Assembly: GCA_002010305.1 (NCBI GenBank) | Contig: MTND01000008.1 | Coordinates: 36,168 to 76,184, forward strand | Direction of reading: 5' to 3' | DNA length: 40,017 nucleotides | From: Archaeoglobi archaeon JdFR-42 | GTDB lineage: Archaea > Halobacteriota > Archaeoglobi > Archaeoglobales > JdFR-42 | Shown: positions 15,905 through 24,286 of the stretch, one piece after another | How positions within the stretch are numbered: the first letter of the stretch is position 1 | Layout: every line of letters starts with the position of its first letter | Program-made: the position numbers and the translations under genes | The notes under the pieces: model-generated | The model's input: only the letters and a program-made list of their open reading frames with translations | The model's database searches: none | What the model was told of the DNA's origin: nothing

Positions 15905-16438
15905 ATGGCGATTAAACGAAGATTAAGGATTGACAGATTCCAGAGAATAAAAAACTATCTATCTTCTAAAAAAGATAAAGATAGTAAAAAAATCGCTCTT
16001 CTGGTCGATGGCCCCAATATGCTTCGAAAAGAGTTTCAGATAAACCTGGAAGAGATAAGAGAACTCCTTCATGATTTCGGGGACATTAAGGTCGGAAAAG
16101 TATTTCTGAATCAGTATGCTTCCGAAAAACTGGTTGAGGCAGTGGAGAATCAGGGATTTGAACCCATCATAACATCAGGAGATGTGGATGTCCGTCTTGC
16201 AGTGGAAGCAATGGAACTGATTTACAATGATTCCATTGATGTCATTGCTCTGGTTACTCGAGATGCCGATTTTAAACCCATTCTTAACAAAGCTATGGAA
16301 ATGGGTAAAGAGACCATCGTGTTTGGTGCTGAACCTGGGCTATCTTCAGCTCTGAAAAATTCTGCTGATTATGTTGTTATTTTAAATCAAGAAGATTTTG
16401 ATGACGAACCAGGGGAAATAGCAGTGGAAGAGATCTGA
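15905..16438 (+). CDS. NYN-domain (PIN-like) putative nuclease, TIGR00288 type
   Basis: This protein of about 177 residues begins with a basic segment (IKRRLRIDRFQRIKNYLSSKK) followed by a NYN domain: ALLVDGPNMLRK (first acidic/Asn site), GDVDVRLAVEAME (second acidic site) and ALVTRDADFKPIL (third acidic site). These Asp residues form the metal-binding site of PIN-like RNases, so an RNA-processing or decay role is likely; archaeal members are uncharacterised. ATG 15905 is preferred over ATG 15899, because AAGGTAA then sits at proper Shine-Dalgarno spacing. A TATA-like TTTAAAATATAA near 15851-15862 could give it its own promoter. The C-terminus is acidic. Confidence 0.78.
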   Translation: MAIKRRLRIDRFQRIKNYLSSKKDKDSKKIALLVDGPNMLRKEFQINLEEIRELLHDFGDIKVGKVFLNQYASEKLVEAVENQGFEPIITSGDVDVRLAVEAMELIYNDSIDVIALVTRDADFKPILNKAMEMGKETIVFGAEPGLSSALKNSADYVVILNQEDFDDEPGEIAVEEI

Positions 16439-16480
16439 ACTACAAAATCTCTAGGATCGCTAAAAGGGGATGGACAATCT

Positions 16481-17338
16481 ATGGCAAGTACTGATATTAA
16501 GTTGATTCGGGGGAATCTAGCTGGTATTAAAGTGGGAGATGGAGAACCAGTTCGTATTGCTGGTGTTATCAACGTTAGTCCTGAATCCTTTTACAAAGGC
16601 TCTGTGGTATCCAAAGAAAATGAAATAATACAGCAAGCAGAGAGAATGGTAGCTGATGGAGCAGATATGCTGGATGTTGGGGGAATGTCCACAGCACCCT
16701 ACAAAGAAACGAGAATTTCCGAGAAAGAGGAGGCAGAGAGGGTAACTGCAGCTATTCGAGCTATAAAAGAAGTTGTTGACGTCCCGGTAAGTATAGATAC
16801 TCAGCGAGCCTATCCTGCGGAACAGGGATTAAAAGCAGGAGCGGATCTTATCAACGACGTGAGTGGATTTAAAATCGATCCAGACCTCCCAAAAATCGTT
16901 TCTGATTGGAGTGTGCCTGCCATACTCATGGCATGGGAAACAGAAAACAGAGACGGTTCCCCTATGGAGAGAGTTAAAAAGGCTCTTGAGGAGAGTCTTC
17001 AAATAGCCGAAAAATTTGAAATTAACGATGTGGCGATAGATCCTGGAATTGGATTTTTTCGAGAAAAGGGAATTCCTTGGTATAAATGGGATGCTTTGAT
17101 TTTAAAAAATCTGACAGATCTCAGAGAGCTGGAAAAACCAGTTTATGTGGGAGTATCCAGAAAATCATTTATTGGAAAAATTTTAGGTAAAGATAGACCA
17201 GAAGACAGATTAATTGGTTCTCTGGCTGCTACTGTTGTAGCTGTGATTAACGGAGCGCATTTAATCAGGACTCACGATGTTGCAGAAACCCTCGAAGCTG
17301 TTAGAATAGCACAATTCATAAAAGATATAGAGTCCTAA
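16481..17338 (+). CDS. Dihydropteroate synthase-like enzyme (FolP family)
   Basis: This 285-residue TIM-barrel protein carries pterin-binding-enzyme motifs in order: GVINVSPESFYKGS, ADMLDVGGMSTAP, VPVSIDTQRA, ADLINDVSGF, VAIDPGIGFF and VYVGVSRKSFIGKIL. In bacteria the family condenses dihydropterin pyrophosphate with p-aminobenzoate; in methanopterin-using archaea related enzymes are thought to act on the ribosylated aminobenzoate precursor. Given a MtrH in the window, a role in tetrahydromethanopterin synthesis is a reasonable inference. The usual bacterial sulfonamide-loop sequence is altered (PYKETRISEKEE). It follows the NYN gene by 42 bp and closes the plus-strand run. Confidence 0.8.
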   Translation: MASTDIKLIRGNLAGIKVGDGEPVRIAGVINVSPESFYKGSVVSKENEIIQQAERMVADGADMLDVGGMSTAPYKETRISEKEEAERVTAAIRAIKEVVDVPVSIDTQRAYPAEQGLKAGADLINDVSGFKIDPDLPKIVSDWSVPAILMAWETENRDGSPMERVKKALEESLQIAEKFEINDVAIDPGIGFFREKGIPWYKWDALILKNLTDLRELEKPVYVGVSRKSFIGKILGKDRPEDRLIGSLAATVVAVINGAHLIRTHDVAETLEAVRIAQFIKDIES

Positions 17339-17437
17339 TAACCAAACATATACTCATAAATAAAAGCTGTATAAAGGCAATACAATAGCCAATCAGAAGG
17401 AAATTAGTTGAACTCAGGTATATATATAGCATAGTGT

Positions 17438-18328
17438 TTATTTTTGTAGAATTCCAGCTTTTTCAAGCTCAATTTTAATTTTCTCTTTTTCCCTATAAGT
17501 CAAAAGCTCAATAGGCATTCTGGAGTATCCACCTGGGAAACCCAATAACCTGAGAGAATATTTAAGACCTGTAGGAAATGTTCCCGTAAAAATAGCCCTC
17601 GCTATACAGTTGATTCGACGCTGATAATTCGCAACCCTTTCCCATTCCTTCCTTTCTGCTGCTTTAAACATTTTTAAGCAGAGTTCTGGCGCAATAACAG
17701 CGCTTGCCACCATAATTCCCTTTGCTCCTAAATGCAAAGCATAACTGATCAAGGGGTCCCATCCACAAAACACAGTGAAATTATCTGAAGAGACTTCTAT
17801 AAACTCCGAAAGCAATAATGGATCTCCCGAACTATCTTTTATCCCACAAATATAACTCTCCTTTGAAATTTTATGAACAATATCTGAATTCAAAGCATTT
17901 CCAGTGAAACCTGGGATATTATATACTATTACAGGCATCTCAACTCTTTCAGCTACAGAGGTAAAATGACTAATAATTCCCTCAGCACTAAACCGGTAAT
18001 AATAAGGAGCTACAACTAAAGCTGCATCAACTCCTGCATCTCTTGCATATTCTGTAAGTTCTATTGTAGTTTTTGTCGATGGTGTGCCAGTATTCACAAC
18101 AATCTGCAATCGTTTTCTGGTTCCTATAACAACATCAATCACTTCTCTCTTCTCTTCCTCTGTTAACATGACAAATTCTCCAGAAGTCCCAAGGATGAGA
18201 AGCCCATCTATACCAGCTTTTTCATAACGTCTAATCAAAGTTTTTAAGGCGTTTTCATCTAACTCACCAGATTCAGTGAAAGGGGTTGGAATTGGAGCAA
18301 ATACACCAGATATACCCTCACTTTCCAT
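17438..18328 (-). CDS. DHDPS/NAL-family class I aldolase or lyase, not a typical DapA
   Basis: This 296-residue TIM barrel belongs to the dihydrodipicolinate synthase superfamily, with the Schiff-base lysine in CGIKDSSGD (Lys164), the catalytic tyrosine in YNIPGFTG (Tyr136) and the GTSGEF pyruvate-binding loop (47-52). True DapA has an arginine after the YNxP motif to bind aspartate semialdehyde; here that position is Phe141, which argues against lysine synthesis and for a pyruvate-releasing or pyruvate-condensing aldolase on another substrate. It lies last in the methyl-transfer cluster, 75 bp after mtrH, on the same strand. A role in processing the demethylated carbon skeleton is possible but not shown. 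Confidence 0.78.
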   Translation of the reverse strand: MESEGISGVFAPIPTPFTESGELDENALKTLIRRYEKAGIDGLLILGTSGEFVMLTEEEKREVIDVVIGTRKRLQIVVNTGTPSTKTTIELTEYARDAGVDAALVVAPYYYRFSAEGIISHFTSVAERVEMPVIVYNIPGFTGNALNSDIVHKISKESYICGIKDSSGDPLLLSEFIEVSSDNFTVFCGWDPLISYALHLGAKGIMVASAVIAPELCLKMFKAAERKEWERVANYQRRINCIARAIFTGTFPTGLKYSLRLLGFPGGYSRMPIELLTYREKEKIKIELEKAGILQK

Positions 18329-18403
18329 GATATAAACCTCCGAGACTCCTTATGTCTGTTTTTTAGCTTTCTTCTATTAACTACAAACTCTCTTCCAGAT
18401 ACC

Positions 18404-19315
18404 TTAGGGAGTATACATAAATAATTTAACTAAAGGATGAGTATCCCCAAGTAAGACTCCTTCTAACTTTAGAGTATAACCCAAGAAAGCATCAAACAAA
18501 CCAGCAACATAATATACCTGTTCTGCCCACTCAATTGGCCCATACATTATAAAATCAGCTCCTCCTGCTGGCACGGGAAATAGAATACCACAAGTTTTGC
18601 AGTACTCAAATACACTCTTATCAATATTCTCCTTTTTTCTCCATAGTTCAACAAAGTTGGCAGACCCGATCCCAGAAGGATAGCCATAACGATTTTTTAT
18701 CTCATAAATGGCCTTTGAACCGGGTCCCAAATCAGGGGCGTCGATCATAGAAGCATCTACAAGTATACTATCAACTCCTACTGACTTGACTTTTTCTATC
18801 AACGTAGAGAGTTGCTCTAGTCTCCCTTCAACTGTTGGGTCATATGGATTGGTTGCTGCCACCACTACAGCACCCAGATCTGAGTCCCTGATTGCATCCA
18901 ATTCTTCAGGCTTACTCCTGTAGTTAATGGAGTTGTACACTGCCATAGTAGAAGCTCCGATCTCAGAAGAATGTTTGATCCCCTCTATTAATGTCTGAGA
19001 ATCAGAACTGTCAATAAAAAAAGGCATATCAGACACCTCTAACACGAAATCAATATACCGCTTTATCGCTTCTGGCGTTCCCCCAAATATATCTACTATC
19101 GTTGGATTTCCAGTCCTATCACTTAACTCCAAAAGCCTATTGATCCTATCTTCAGCTTTGTCTAGATCGAATTTTCCAGTTCTCCAATCTTCAACAATAC
19201 CATGACCCTCATAGAAAATAGTGCCTACTAACACTGTAGGATTCTTACCTGGAACTCCTCCAAAAGTTATCTTTCCTATTTTAACCTCCATCTGTGATGC
19301 CTCAAACTGAAACAT
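18404..19315 (-). CDS. mtrH: MtrH-family methyltransferase (methyl-corrinoid : tetrahydromethanopterin), stand-alone
   Basis: This 303-residue protein matches MtrH, the subunit that moves a methyl group between a corrinoid and tetrahydromethanopterin: N-terminal MFQFEASQMEVKIGKI then GGVPGKNPTVLVGTIFYEGH, PTIVDIFGGTPEAI, PFFIDSSDSQTLIEGI, NPYDPTVEGR and GYPSGIGSANFVELW. No other Mtr subunits (A-G) are nearby, so it is not part of the sodium-pumping Mtr complex. With the corrinoid protein and UroD-type methyltransferase upstream, it probably transfers the substrate-derived methyl group to H4MPT, as MtoA/OdmA-type proteins do in O-demethylating systems. Shine-Dalgarno TAGGAGGTGAG precedes the ATG; the gap to the upstream gene is 27 bp. 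Confidence 0.88.
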   Translation of the reverse strand: MFQFEASQMEVKIGKITFGGVPGKNPTVLVGTIFYEGHGIVEDWRTGKFDLDKAEDRINRLLELSDRTGNPTIVDIFGGTPEAIKRYIDFVLEVSDMPFFIDSSDSQTLIEGIKHSSEIGASTMAVYNSINYRSKPEELDAIRDSDLGAVVVAATNPYDPTVEGRLEQLSTLIEKVKSVGVDSILVDASMIDAPDLGPGSKAIYEIKNRYGYPSGIGSANFVELWRKKENIDKSVFEYCKTCGILFPVPAGGADFIMYGPIEWAEQVYYVAGLFDAFLGYTLKLEGVLLGDTHPLVKLFMYTP

Positions 19316-19342
19316 CTCTCACCTCCTATATAAAATCCAGAA

Positions 19343-20059
19343 TTAAGGATAGTCGAAACTCTCTCCTGGTTTTAACGCTGCCAGTTTTATTCCCGGTACT
19401 CTTTCTTTTATCATTAACTCGAAATCAGAGAGATTCTGTCTCATCTCAGGGTATGTCCCATGATGAATCGGTAACACCACCTCCGGGCGTATCCACTGAA
19501 CTGCGATAGTAGCCAGCTTTGGGCCCATGTTGTACCGACCATCAATGGGTAAAATTGCTATTTGAGGATTGTAAAGATCTCCTATTAGCCTCATATCGCT
19601 AAAAAGACCAGTATCTCCAGCAAAGAAGATCCTAACTCCCTCTTCCAGCTCGATGACATAGCTACATGAACCACTAGCGGCAATCAGCTTGTTTTCTTCC
19701 CACAGATTTGATGTGTGGTTAGAGTAAGTCATATGGATAGTTGCAGAACCTATAGTAACTGAACCACCAATATCCAGAGGGTAGGAGGCTTCATCGTACT
19801 TTAATCCTTTTTTATCTGCATAAAACCCTATTTCAGGGGAGCATATCAGTTTTGCACCCGTTAATTTGACTATCTCTAGAGCATCCCCTATATGATCGGG
19901 ATGTCCGTGAGTTACACATACCACATCCGCCTTTTTTACATCCTCTAACTTGATCGGACATACAGGATTACCAGTAATCCAAGGGTCAAAAAAAATGTGT
20001 TCATCAACTGCTGTTATTACTTCAACTGCAGGATGTCCAAGCCATCGTATCCTGGCCAT
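19343..20059 (-). CDS. MBL-fold metal-dependent hydrolase (UPF0173-like)
   Basis: This 238-residue protein has the metallo-beta-lactamase metal site: THGHPDH (His51, His53, Asp55, His56), a histidine in YSNHTSN, AGDTGLFSD (Asp) and PIHHGTYPE. The IRWLGHPAVEV start and SCSYVIELEEGVRIFFAGD segment fit the UPF0173 group of small cytoplasmic hydrolases of unknown substrate. Its ATG overlaps the TAA of the UroD-family gene (TAATG), so it is translationally coupled to the methyltransferase. It could hydrolyse an ester or lactone of the imported substrate, or act on a by-product; both are guesses from context. Confidence 0.82.
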   Translation of the reverse strand: MARIRWLGHPAVEVITAVDEHIFFDPWITGNPVCPIKLEDVKKADVVCVTHGHPDHIGDALEIVKLTGAKLICSPEIGFYADKKGLKYDEASYPLDIGGSVTIGSATIHMTYSNHTSNLWEENKLIAASGSCSYVIELEEGVRIFFAGDTGLFSDMRLIGDLYNPQIAILPIDGRYNMGPKLATIAVQWIRPEVVLPIHHGTYPEMRQNLSDFELMIKERVPGIKLAALKPGESFDYP

Positions 20060-21111
20060 TAAACTTCCTCCTGCTTTAGAGGATACCTCCCGAATTTTTC
20101 TGCTGCTTGAACCATAGCTTTAATGTTTTCTGGCGGAGTCTCTAAAGCCACATCACATCCAGATCCCAAAATCAGCCCACTACCAGAACCGGCAATCTGG
20201 ATGACCCGCTTACATTCTTCTTCTACATCTTTTGGTGTTCCGTAGAGTAAAACTCCTGCAGGGTTAAGATTTCCCCTTACTGCAAGACCGGATTTTTCTT
20301 TGGCCTCCTTCATATCAACCATATAGTCTACATCTATGGCTGTAGCTCCGGTGCTCTTAAAATAACCAAGTATGGGTTGAATTCTTCCGCATATATGAAC
20401 TAGTGTAGCTTCAGCACCATAATCTCTCAGCTTTTTGACCAGTTTTTTCTGATATGGAACGATCAGATCTTTATAATGTTTGGGTGAAATGAAGTTAGGA
20501 GAGCATAACGCTTCACCCATTGGAACCATATTGGCTCCAGCGTCGATCAGGGCTCTACCGTATTCAAACCCCACTTCAGTGGTAAACTCCAGCAGTTCTT
20601 TTATGAAATCAGGCCGATCATAGATATCGAACATCAGTTGCTCTACACCTCTGGTCTGACTTGCACAATTCCATGGCCCCATAATCCAACTTGCTATGTA
20701 TACTCTGTTCCCAATCTCTTTTGAGCAAATCTCTGTAGCCTTAACTACCACTGGCATTCTTCCATCCCTCAGAGGATCTGGTACATCGAGCTTGTACAGA
20801 TCCTCAGGCTCTTTAATTGCTGGTTTTTTAACATATGCAGTTGCATTTTCTGGCTGTACTGTCACACTGCCCAGAGCTTCTCCTTCTATTACAACATCGA
20901 CTCCTGGATGTACTCCATCATATCCGAATTCTTTCCACGCAGTAATTAAAGCTCTTGCCATCTTTTCTCCATCTGAAGCAAACTCTTTAACCTTCATTCC
21001 ACCAATTTTAGAACTAGCGAAATGAATGAGTGGAAATACAGGAACTCTATCTGGCTCTTCAAAATTCAATGCCGCTTGCACCCTCTCAAGGGAGGTCATA
21101 TCCTCAGGCAT
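20059..21111 (-). CDS. UroD/MtaA-family zinc methyltransferase, candidate substrate:corrinoid methyltransferase
   Basis: This 350-residue protein has the uroporphyrinogen decarboxylase fold but the zinc site of methyltransferases such as MtaA/MtbA: HxC in VHICGRI (His239, Cys241) and a distant Cys in LGSGCDVALETP (Cys319). True UroD lacks these and uses an N-terminal arginine-rich site not seen here. It sits between a corrinoid protein and MtrH, so it likely transfers a methyl group from a methylated substrate to the corrinoid, like MtvB/MtoB-type O-demethylases; the reverse direction (methyl to a thiol such as CoM) is the alternative. Its ATG overlaps the corrinoid-protein gene by 8 bp, with GGGGGT as Shine-Dalgarno. 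Confidence 0.85.
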   Translation of the reverse strand: MPEDMTSLERVQAALNFEEPDRVPVFPLIHFASSKIGGMKVKEFASDGEKMARALITAWKEFGYDGVHPGVDVVIEGEALGSVTVQPENATAYVKKPAIKEPEDLYKLDVPDPLRDGRMPVVVKATEICSKEIGNRVYIASWIMGPWNCASQTRGVEQLMFDIYDRPDFIKELLEFTTEVGFEYGRALIDAGANMVPMGEALCSPNFISPKHYKDLIVPYQKKLVKKLRDYGAEATLVHICGRIQPILGYFKSTGATAIDVDYMVDMKEAKEKSGLAVRGNLNPAGVLLYGTPKDVEEECKRVIQIAGSGSGLILGSGCDVALETPPENIKAMVQAAEKFGRYPLKQEEV

Positions 21112-21763
21112 TTCTTTTACCCCCTACTTTTAATAACCCTTCAACCAATTTCAATGCTTCAGAAGCGTTGGGAGCATAACCATCAGCACCGATTTTCTCT
21201 GCAAACTCCTGAGTTATGGGTGCTCCTCCTACAATTATTTTCACATTCTTTCTCACACCTTCATTTTCTAGAGTTTGAATAACTTTTTCTGTTTCTGGCA
21301 TAGTAAAAGTGAGAAGGGCAGACATGGCGAGAATATCTGGCTTTTCTCTCTTTACAGCATCCAAGAACTGATGCTCTGATACATCTTCACCCAAGTCAAT
21401 TACTTCCAGACCCCCTATTTCAAAGAAGGTCTTTACGAGAGTTTTTCCGATGTCATGAATATCACCTTTAACTGTGCCTATAACCACCCTTCCTGTGACT
21501 TCCCTTTTTATGGTTACCTTTGGTAACAGGATTTCCAATGCCTCTTTCATAGCTCGAGCACTAAGCAGCATTTCCGGGACAAAATACTCGAATCTTTCAA
21601 ATTTTTCTCCCACTTCTCGCATACCTTCTGTGATTGCTTCAATAGCCTTTTCTGGTGTAATTCCAACATCTAACGCTCTTTTTGCCAGCTCTTTTAATTT
21701 GAATCTATCCCCCTTTATAACTGTCTGGGTAAGATTATCTAATAGCTCTTTTTCTTCTTCCAT
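21104..21763 (-). CDS. Corrinoid (methyl carrier) protein, MtbC/MtoC-like
   Basis: This protein of about 219 residues has an N-terminal helical cap (B12-binding_2; LAKRALDVGITPEKAIEAITEGMREVG) and a C-terminal cobalamin domain with the DxHxxG motif GDIHDIGK (Asp101, His103, Gly106), where the histidine is the lower cobalt ligand. MSALLTFTM and VGGAPIT are the other nucleotide-loop contacts. It shuttles methyl groups between the UroD-type methyltransferase and MtrH. ATG 21763 is preferred over 21778, because AAGGGGAG then lies at normal distance. The gap from the MFS gene is 39 bp and the end overlaps the methyltransferase gene. Confidence 0.9.
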   Translation of the reverse strand: MEEEKELLDNLTQTVIKGDRFKLKELAKRALDVGITPEKAIEAITEGMREVGEKFERFEYFVPEMLLSARAMKEALEILLPKVTIKREVTGRVVIGTVKGDIHDIGKTLVKTFFEIGGLEVIDLGEDVSEHQFLDAVKREKPDILAMSALLTFTMPETEKVIQTLENEGVRKNVKIIVGGAPITQEFAEKIGADGYAPNASEALKLVEGLLKVGGKRNA

Positions 21764-21802
21764 ATACTCCCCTTCCATTTTTGAAATTTTATTGTGAGCG
21801 AA

Positions 21803-23143
21803 CTATCGAGCGATTTCTTCTAGTTCAGTACCAGGCTTCACACGTTTTGCAAGCAAGACGGTTACTGTCCATATAAACGCGGGAATGGCCCCAATATATA
21901 CCCAAGCTTGAATTCCGCCTACGGCCTCAGTAAGAAGGCCAAACAATCCTGTTCCTACTATAGCTCCTACAGCCATGGCTGCCAGAATTATGCTCAAGAT
22001 GGTTCCTCGAGCTCTTGTTGGAGCACTCTCAGTCCAGAAAGTCATTCCTGCACCCCAAACGCATGCTCCATTTCCAACAAACGCACCAATCCATAATAGT
22101 GTCATTGGCCAAAAACTCTCTGCGACTGTCATTCCTATGACTGAGAGCCCTGAAAGTATGCCTCCAGCGGCTATCATTTCCCTGCGTCCTACAATATCTC
22201 CCAGAAATCCACAAAACACATAAAATACGTAGATTACTGCACTACCTAGCAAAACAAGGGTAACAGCGTCTTGAAAAGACCAGTTTTTGAATTCACTAAG
22301 CCAGTAAACGACAAAACCATCAATCACAGGCCAGTTCACCGAGTTCAAAAACACCGTGAAAATGCCTACAAGGACTAAACGCCGGGTATCTATTCCAAAT
22401 GCTTGCTTATATGTAAACTTTTCCAGTTCTTCAGCTTTAACAAGCCGAGCATATTTCTTTTTTAGATTTTCAGCTAGCTCTACTTCCCCTCGTCTGATAG
22501 CATCTCTAATTTCCTTAACCTTCTCGAATCTATCAGGCTCTTTAACCCACTTTCGAGCTACGATAACCATAACTAATGGGATAAGACCCAGTAAAAAGAC
22601 CCATCGCCAACCTAGTATTGGAACAAAGGGTAGAGCTACTCCAGACGCCAGGAAGTACCCTAGAGGATATCCGCCCTGAACAAAACCGTATAAAGTTCCC
22701 CTCCACTTAGCAGGAAACTCTTCTATGGTTAGTGAAGGTCCAACAGCCTGTTCAACCTCGCCTGTTCCAGAAGCAACCCCCCTAACAAAAGCAAACTGCC
22801 AGAAACTCTGAACAAAACCAGTAAAAGCAGTAAACACAGCAGTTAATGTAAGGGTGACCATATACATAAACCTTCGTCCAAAATAATCAATCATTGGTCC
22901 CATAGATAGCAATGCTATAAGCCACGCAATATAGAGAATCATCCCATAGATCCCTACTTCCTTAGGGCCCATGTTAAGATCCTCAGTAATCAACGGCAAC
23001 ATGACTGTGGAGAGATTCATGTCATATGAGACTAACGCCCAACCTGCTAAACCAACTATAATCAAAAAAATCTGATACCTCCACGATCTCAACTCAATAA
23101 TTTCTTCAGAAGCCGTATCCCCCCTTTCAGGTTTATCCGACAT
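21803..23143 (-). CDS. MFS transporter (aromatic acid / metabolite:H+ symporter-like)
   Basis: This protein of about 446 residues has twelve hydrophobic segments and MFS loop motifs in both halves (DYFGRRFMYMV; DIVGRREMIAAGG), plus the helix-4/5 ARGVASGTGEVEQAVGPSLTIEEFPAKWRG stretch read as separate motifs (GVASGTGEVEQ and EEFPAKWRGTLYG), which resembles sugar, shikimate or aromatic-acid symporters. The N-terminus (~25 residues) and the central loop (~60 residues, highly charged) are cytoplasmic. It is the first gene of the methyl-transfer cluster and probably imports the methylated substrate. Start ATG 23143 has GGAGGAGG at proper spacing; the longer frame from 23161 begins at the Shine-Dalgarno. 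Substrate is inferred only. Confidence 0.82.
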   Translation of the reverse strand: MSDKPERGDTASEEIIELRSWRYQIFLIIVGLAGWALVSYDMNLSTVMLPLITEDLNMGPKEVGIYGMILYIAWLIALLSMGPMIDYFGRRFMYMVTLTLTAVFTAFTGFVQSFWQFAFVRGVASGTGEVEQAVGPSLTIEEFPAKWRGTLYGFVQGGYPLGYFLASGVALPFVPILGWRWVFLLGLIPLVMVIVARKWVKEPDRFEKVKEIRDAIRRGEVELAENLKKKYARLVKAEELEKFTYKQAFGIDTRRLVLVGIFTVFLNSVNWPVIDGFVVYWLSEFKNWSFQDAVTLVLLGSAVIYVFYVFCGFLGDIVGRREMIAAGGILSGLSVIGMTVAESFWPMTLLWIGAFVGNGACVWGAGMTFWTESAPTRARGTILSIILAAMAVGAIVGTGLFGLLTEAVGGIQAWVYIGAIPAFIWTVTVLLAKRVKPGTELEEIAR

Positions 23144-23161
23144 ATACCAAACCTCCTCCAT

Positions 23162-23468
23162 ATTCTACTTAAATGCAAGGGAGATGATCCGTGAACATAC
23201 TGTGTAAAACTCTTTTAGTACTACAATCGATTTGGTTTCCAGCCACATCTTTATCCCCCTTGGGTTTCACAATTTGAAACCTGTTTTCACATATTCAAAC
23301 ACTTTAATTATCTACGTCTATATATTAGTTTCGGTGCAAGAATTAGTATTTTTATATATTAGTTATATGAAAATACTCTAAGAATTTGCTATAAATTATT
23401 CTTAGGGGTGGTGAGACCAGCTATTTAAAAATGCTTCAAAAAGATACTTTTACCTTTCTAACAAAGAT
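23162..23468 (-). promoter_or_regulatory. Intergenic regulatory region between iclR-type gene and MFS operon
   Basis: No gene is seen in these 307 bp. The stretch holds the candidate operator at 23263-23281, a TATA-like GATAAAG (minus strand, near 23248-23254) about 10 bp downstream of it, and very AT-rich sequence at 23330-23400. A long leader of several tens of bases before the MFS start is implied. Confidence 0.5.
23263..23281 (-). promoter_or_regulatory. Candidate IclR operator, site 1 (MFS/methyltransferase operon)
   Basis: GGTTTCA-CAATT-TGAAACC is a perfect 7-bp inverted repeat with a 5-nt spacer, about 120 bp before the MFS gene. Its core TCACAATTTGAAAC recurs with changes near iclR and the tautomerase gene. 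Confidence 0.5.
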
Positions 23469-24263
23469 TCAACCTGTGTATCCCAAACGTTGAGATATTC
23501 TCTTTGCTGTTTCGGTAACCATTTTAATAAAAATGGGCATATCTTTCAATCTCAACCTAGTCGCAGGACCCGCTATACTTATTGAGGCTATGATGACACC
23601 CCTATCATCAAAAATAGGTGCTGAGACGCACCGTAACCCTTCTTCCAACTCCTGATCATCAATGGCATATCCCTGAGAGCGTATCTGTCTGATCTCCTCT
23701 TCAAGTTTTATCGGATCAGTAATAGTATTCTCAGTAAATCTCTCTAGTTTCATATCCTGTATTATCTGCTTGGAACGCTCTTCTGGCAGAAAAGCGAGAA
23801 TTACCTTACCTAAAGCTGTACAATGCATAGGACATGTCTCACCTTCATTGTAGCTCATACTCATGGCTCTATTGGAGCGTTCTTTATGAACATAAATCAC
23901 ATTGCTACCCCTTATTATGGCTAAGAAAACGGTCTCTCCAGATTTCTCTGCCAATTCTTTGAGATGAGGTGCAGCAATCTTTTTTAGATCCATCTGACTC
24001 TCTACAACTTTTCCGAGCTGAAAAAGCCTGATACCCAGTCTGTATACGAATGAGTTCGTATCTTGTTCGACAAAACCCACTGATTTCAGCGTTGAGAGGT
24101 ATCTTGACACCGTGCCTTTAGGAAGATTAAGCATACTTGCGATTTCACTAATGCTCAATTCCGGTTGCTGCACACTAAAACACTCAAGGATTTCAGCAGC
24201 TCTCTTTATGGATTTTATTTCAAAATTTCTACTATCTACTTTCTGGGTCGCTTCATCTATCAT
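23469..24263 (-). CDS. IclR-family transcriptional regulator
   Basis: This 264-residue protein has an N-terminal winged helix (IKSIKRAAEILECFS, then LSISEIASMLNLPKGTVSRYLSTL as the HTH, about residues 18-75) and a C-terminal IclR effector domain (ETVFLAIIRGSNVIYVHKE; CPMHCTALGKVILAFLP; IDDQELEEGLRCVSAPIFD; ISIAGPATRL). IclR proteins sense small molecules, often aromatic acids or sugar metabolites, as dimers or tetramers. Flanking genes and shared motifs suggest it controls the MFS/methyltransferase operon and the tautomerase gene, and itself. The start lies 23 bp after the tautomerase stop, with site 2 in between. Confidence 0.9.
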   Translation of the reverse strand: MIDEATQKVDSRNFEIKSIKRAAEILECFSVQQPELSISEIASMLNLPKGTVSRYLSTLKSVGFVEQDTNSFVYRLGIRLFQLGKVVESQMDLKKIAAPHLKELAEKSGETVFLAIIRGSNVIYVHKERSNRAMSMSYNEGETCPMHCTALGKVILAFLPEERSKQIIQDMKLERFTENTITDPIKLEEEIRQIRSQGYAIDDQELEEGLRCVSAPIFDDRGVIIASISIAGPATRLRLKDMPIFIKMVTETAKRISQRLGYTG

Positions 24264-24271
24264 TTTCTCGA

Positions 24272-24285
24272 TTACAATTTGAAAA
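24272..24285 (-). promoter_or_regulatory. Candidate IclR operator, site 2 (autoregulation)
   Basis: TTACAATTTGAAAA on the plus strand matches 12 of 14 bases of the site 1 core (TCACAATTTGAAAC) and begins 9 bp upstream of the iclR start codon. One half-site is degenerate. Confidence 0.4.
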
Positions 24286-24286
24286 A

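Noticed and set aside
17438-18328. Assignment as lysine-pathway DapA
   Set aside because: The substrate-binding arginine after the YNxP motif is Phe141 and no other lysine genes are nearby; only the superfamily is supported.
20059-21111. Assignment as uroporphyrinogen decarboxylase of haem synthesis
   Set aside because: The His239/Cys241/Cys319 zinc pattern and the corrinoid/MtrH neighbours indicate a methyltransferase.
23330-23400. Very AT-rich stretch considered as a replication origin
   Set aside because: No repeated origin-recognition-box-like elements and no cdc6/orc1 gene nearby; it is more simply promoter-region DNA.
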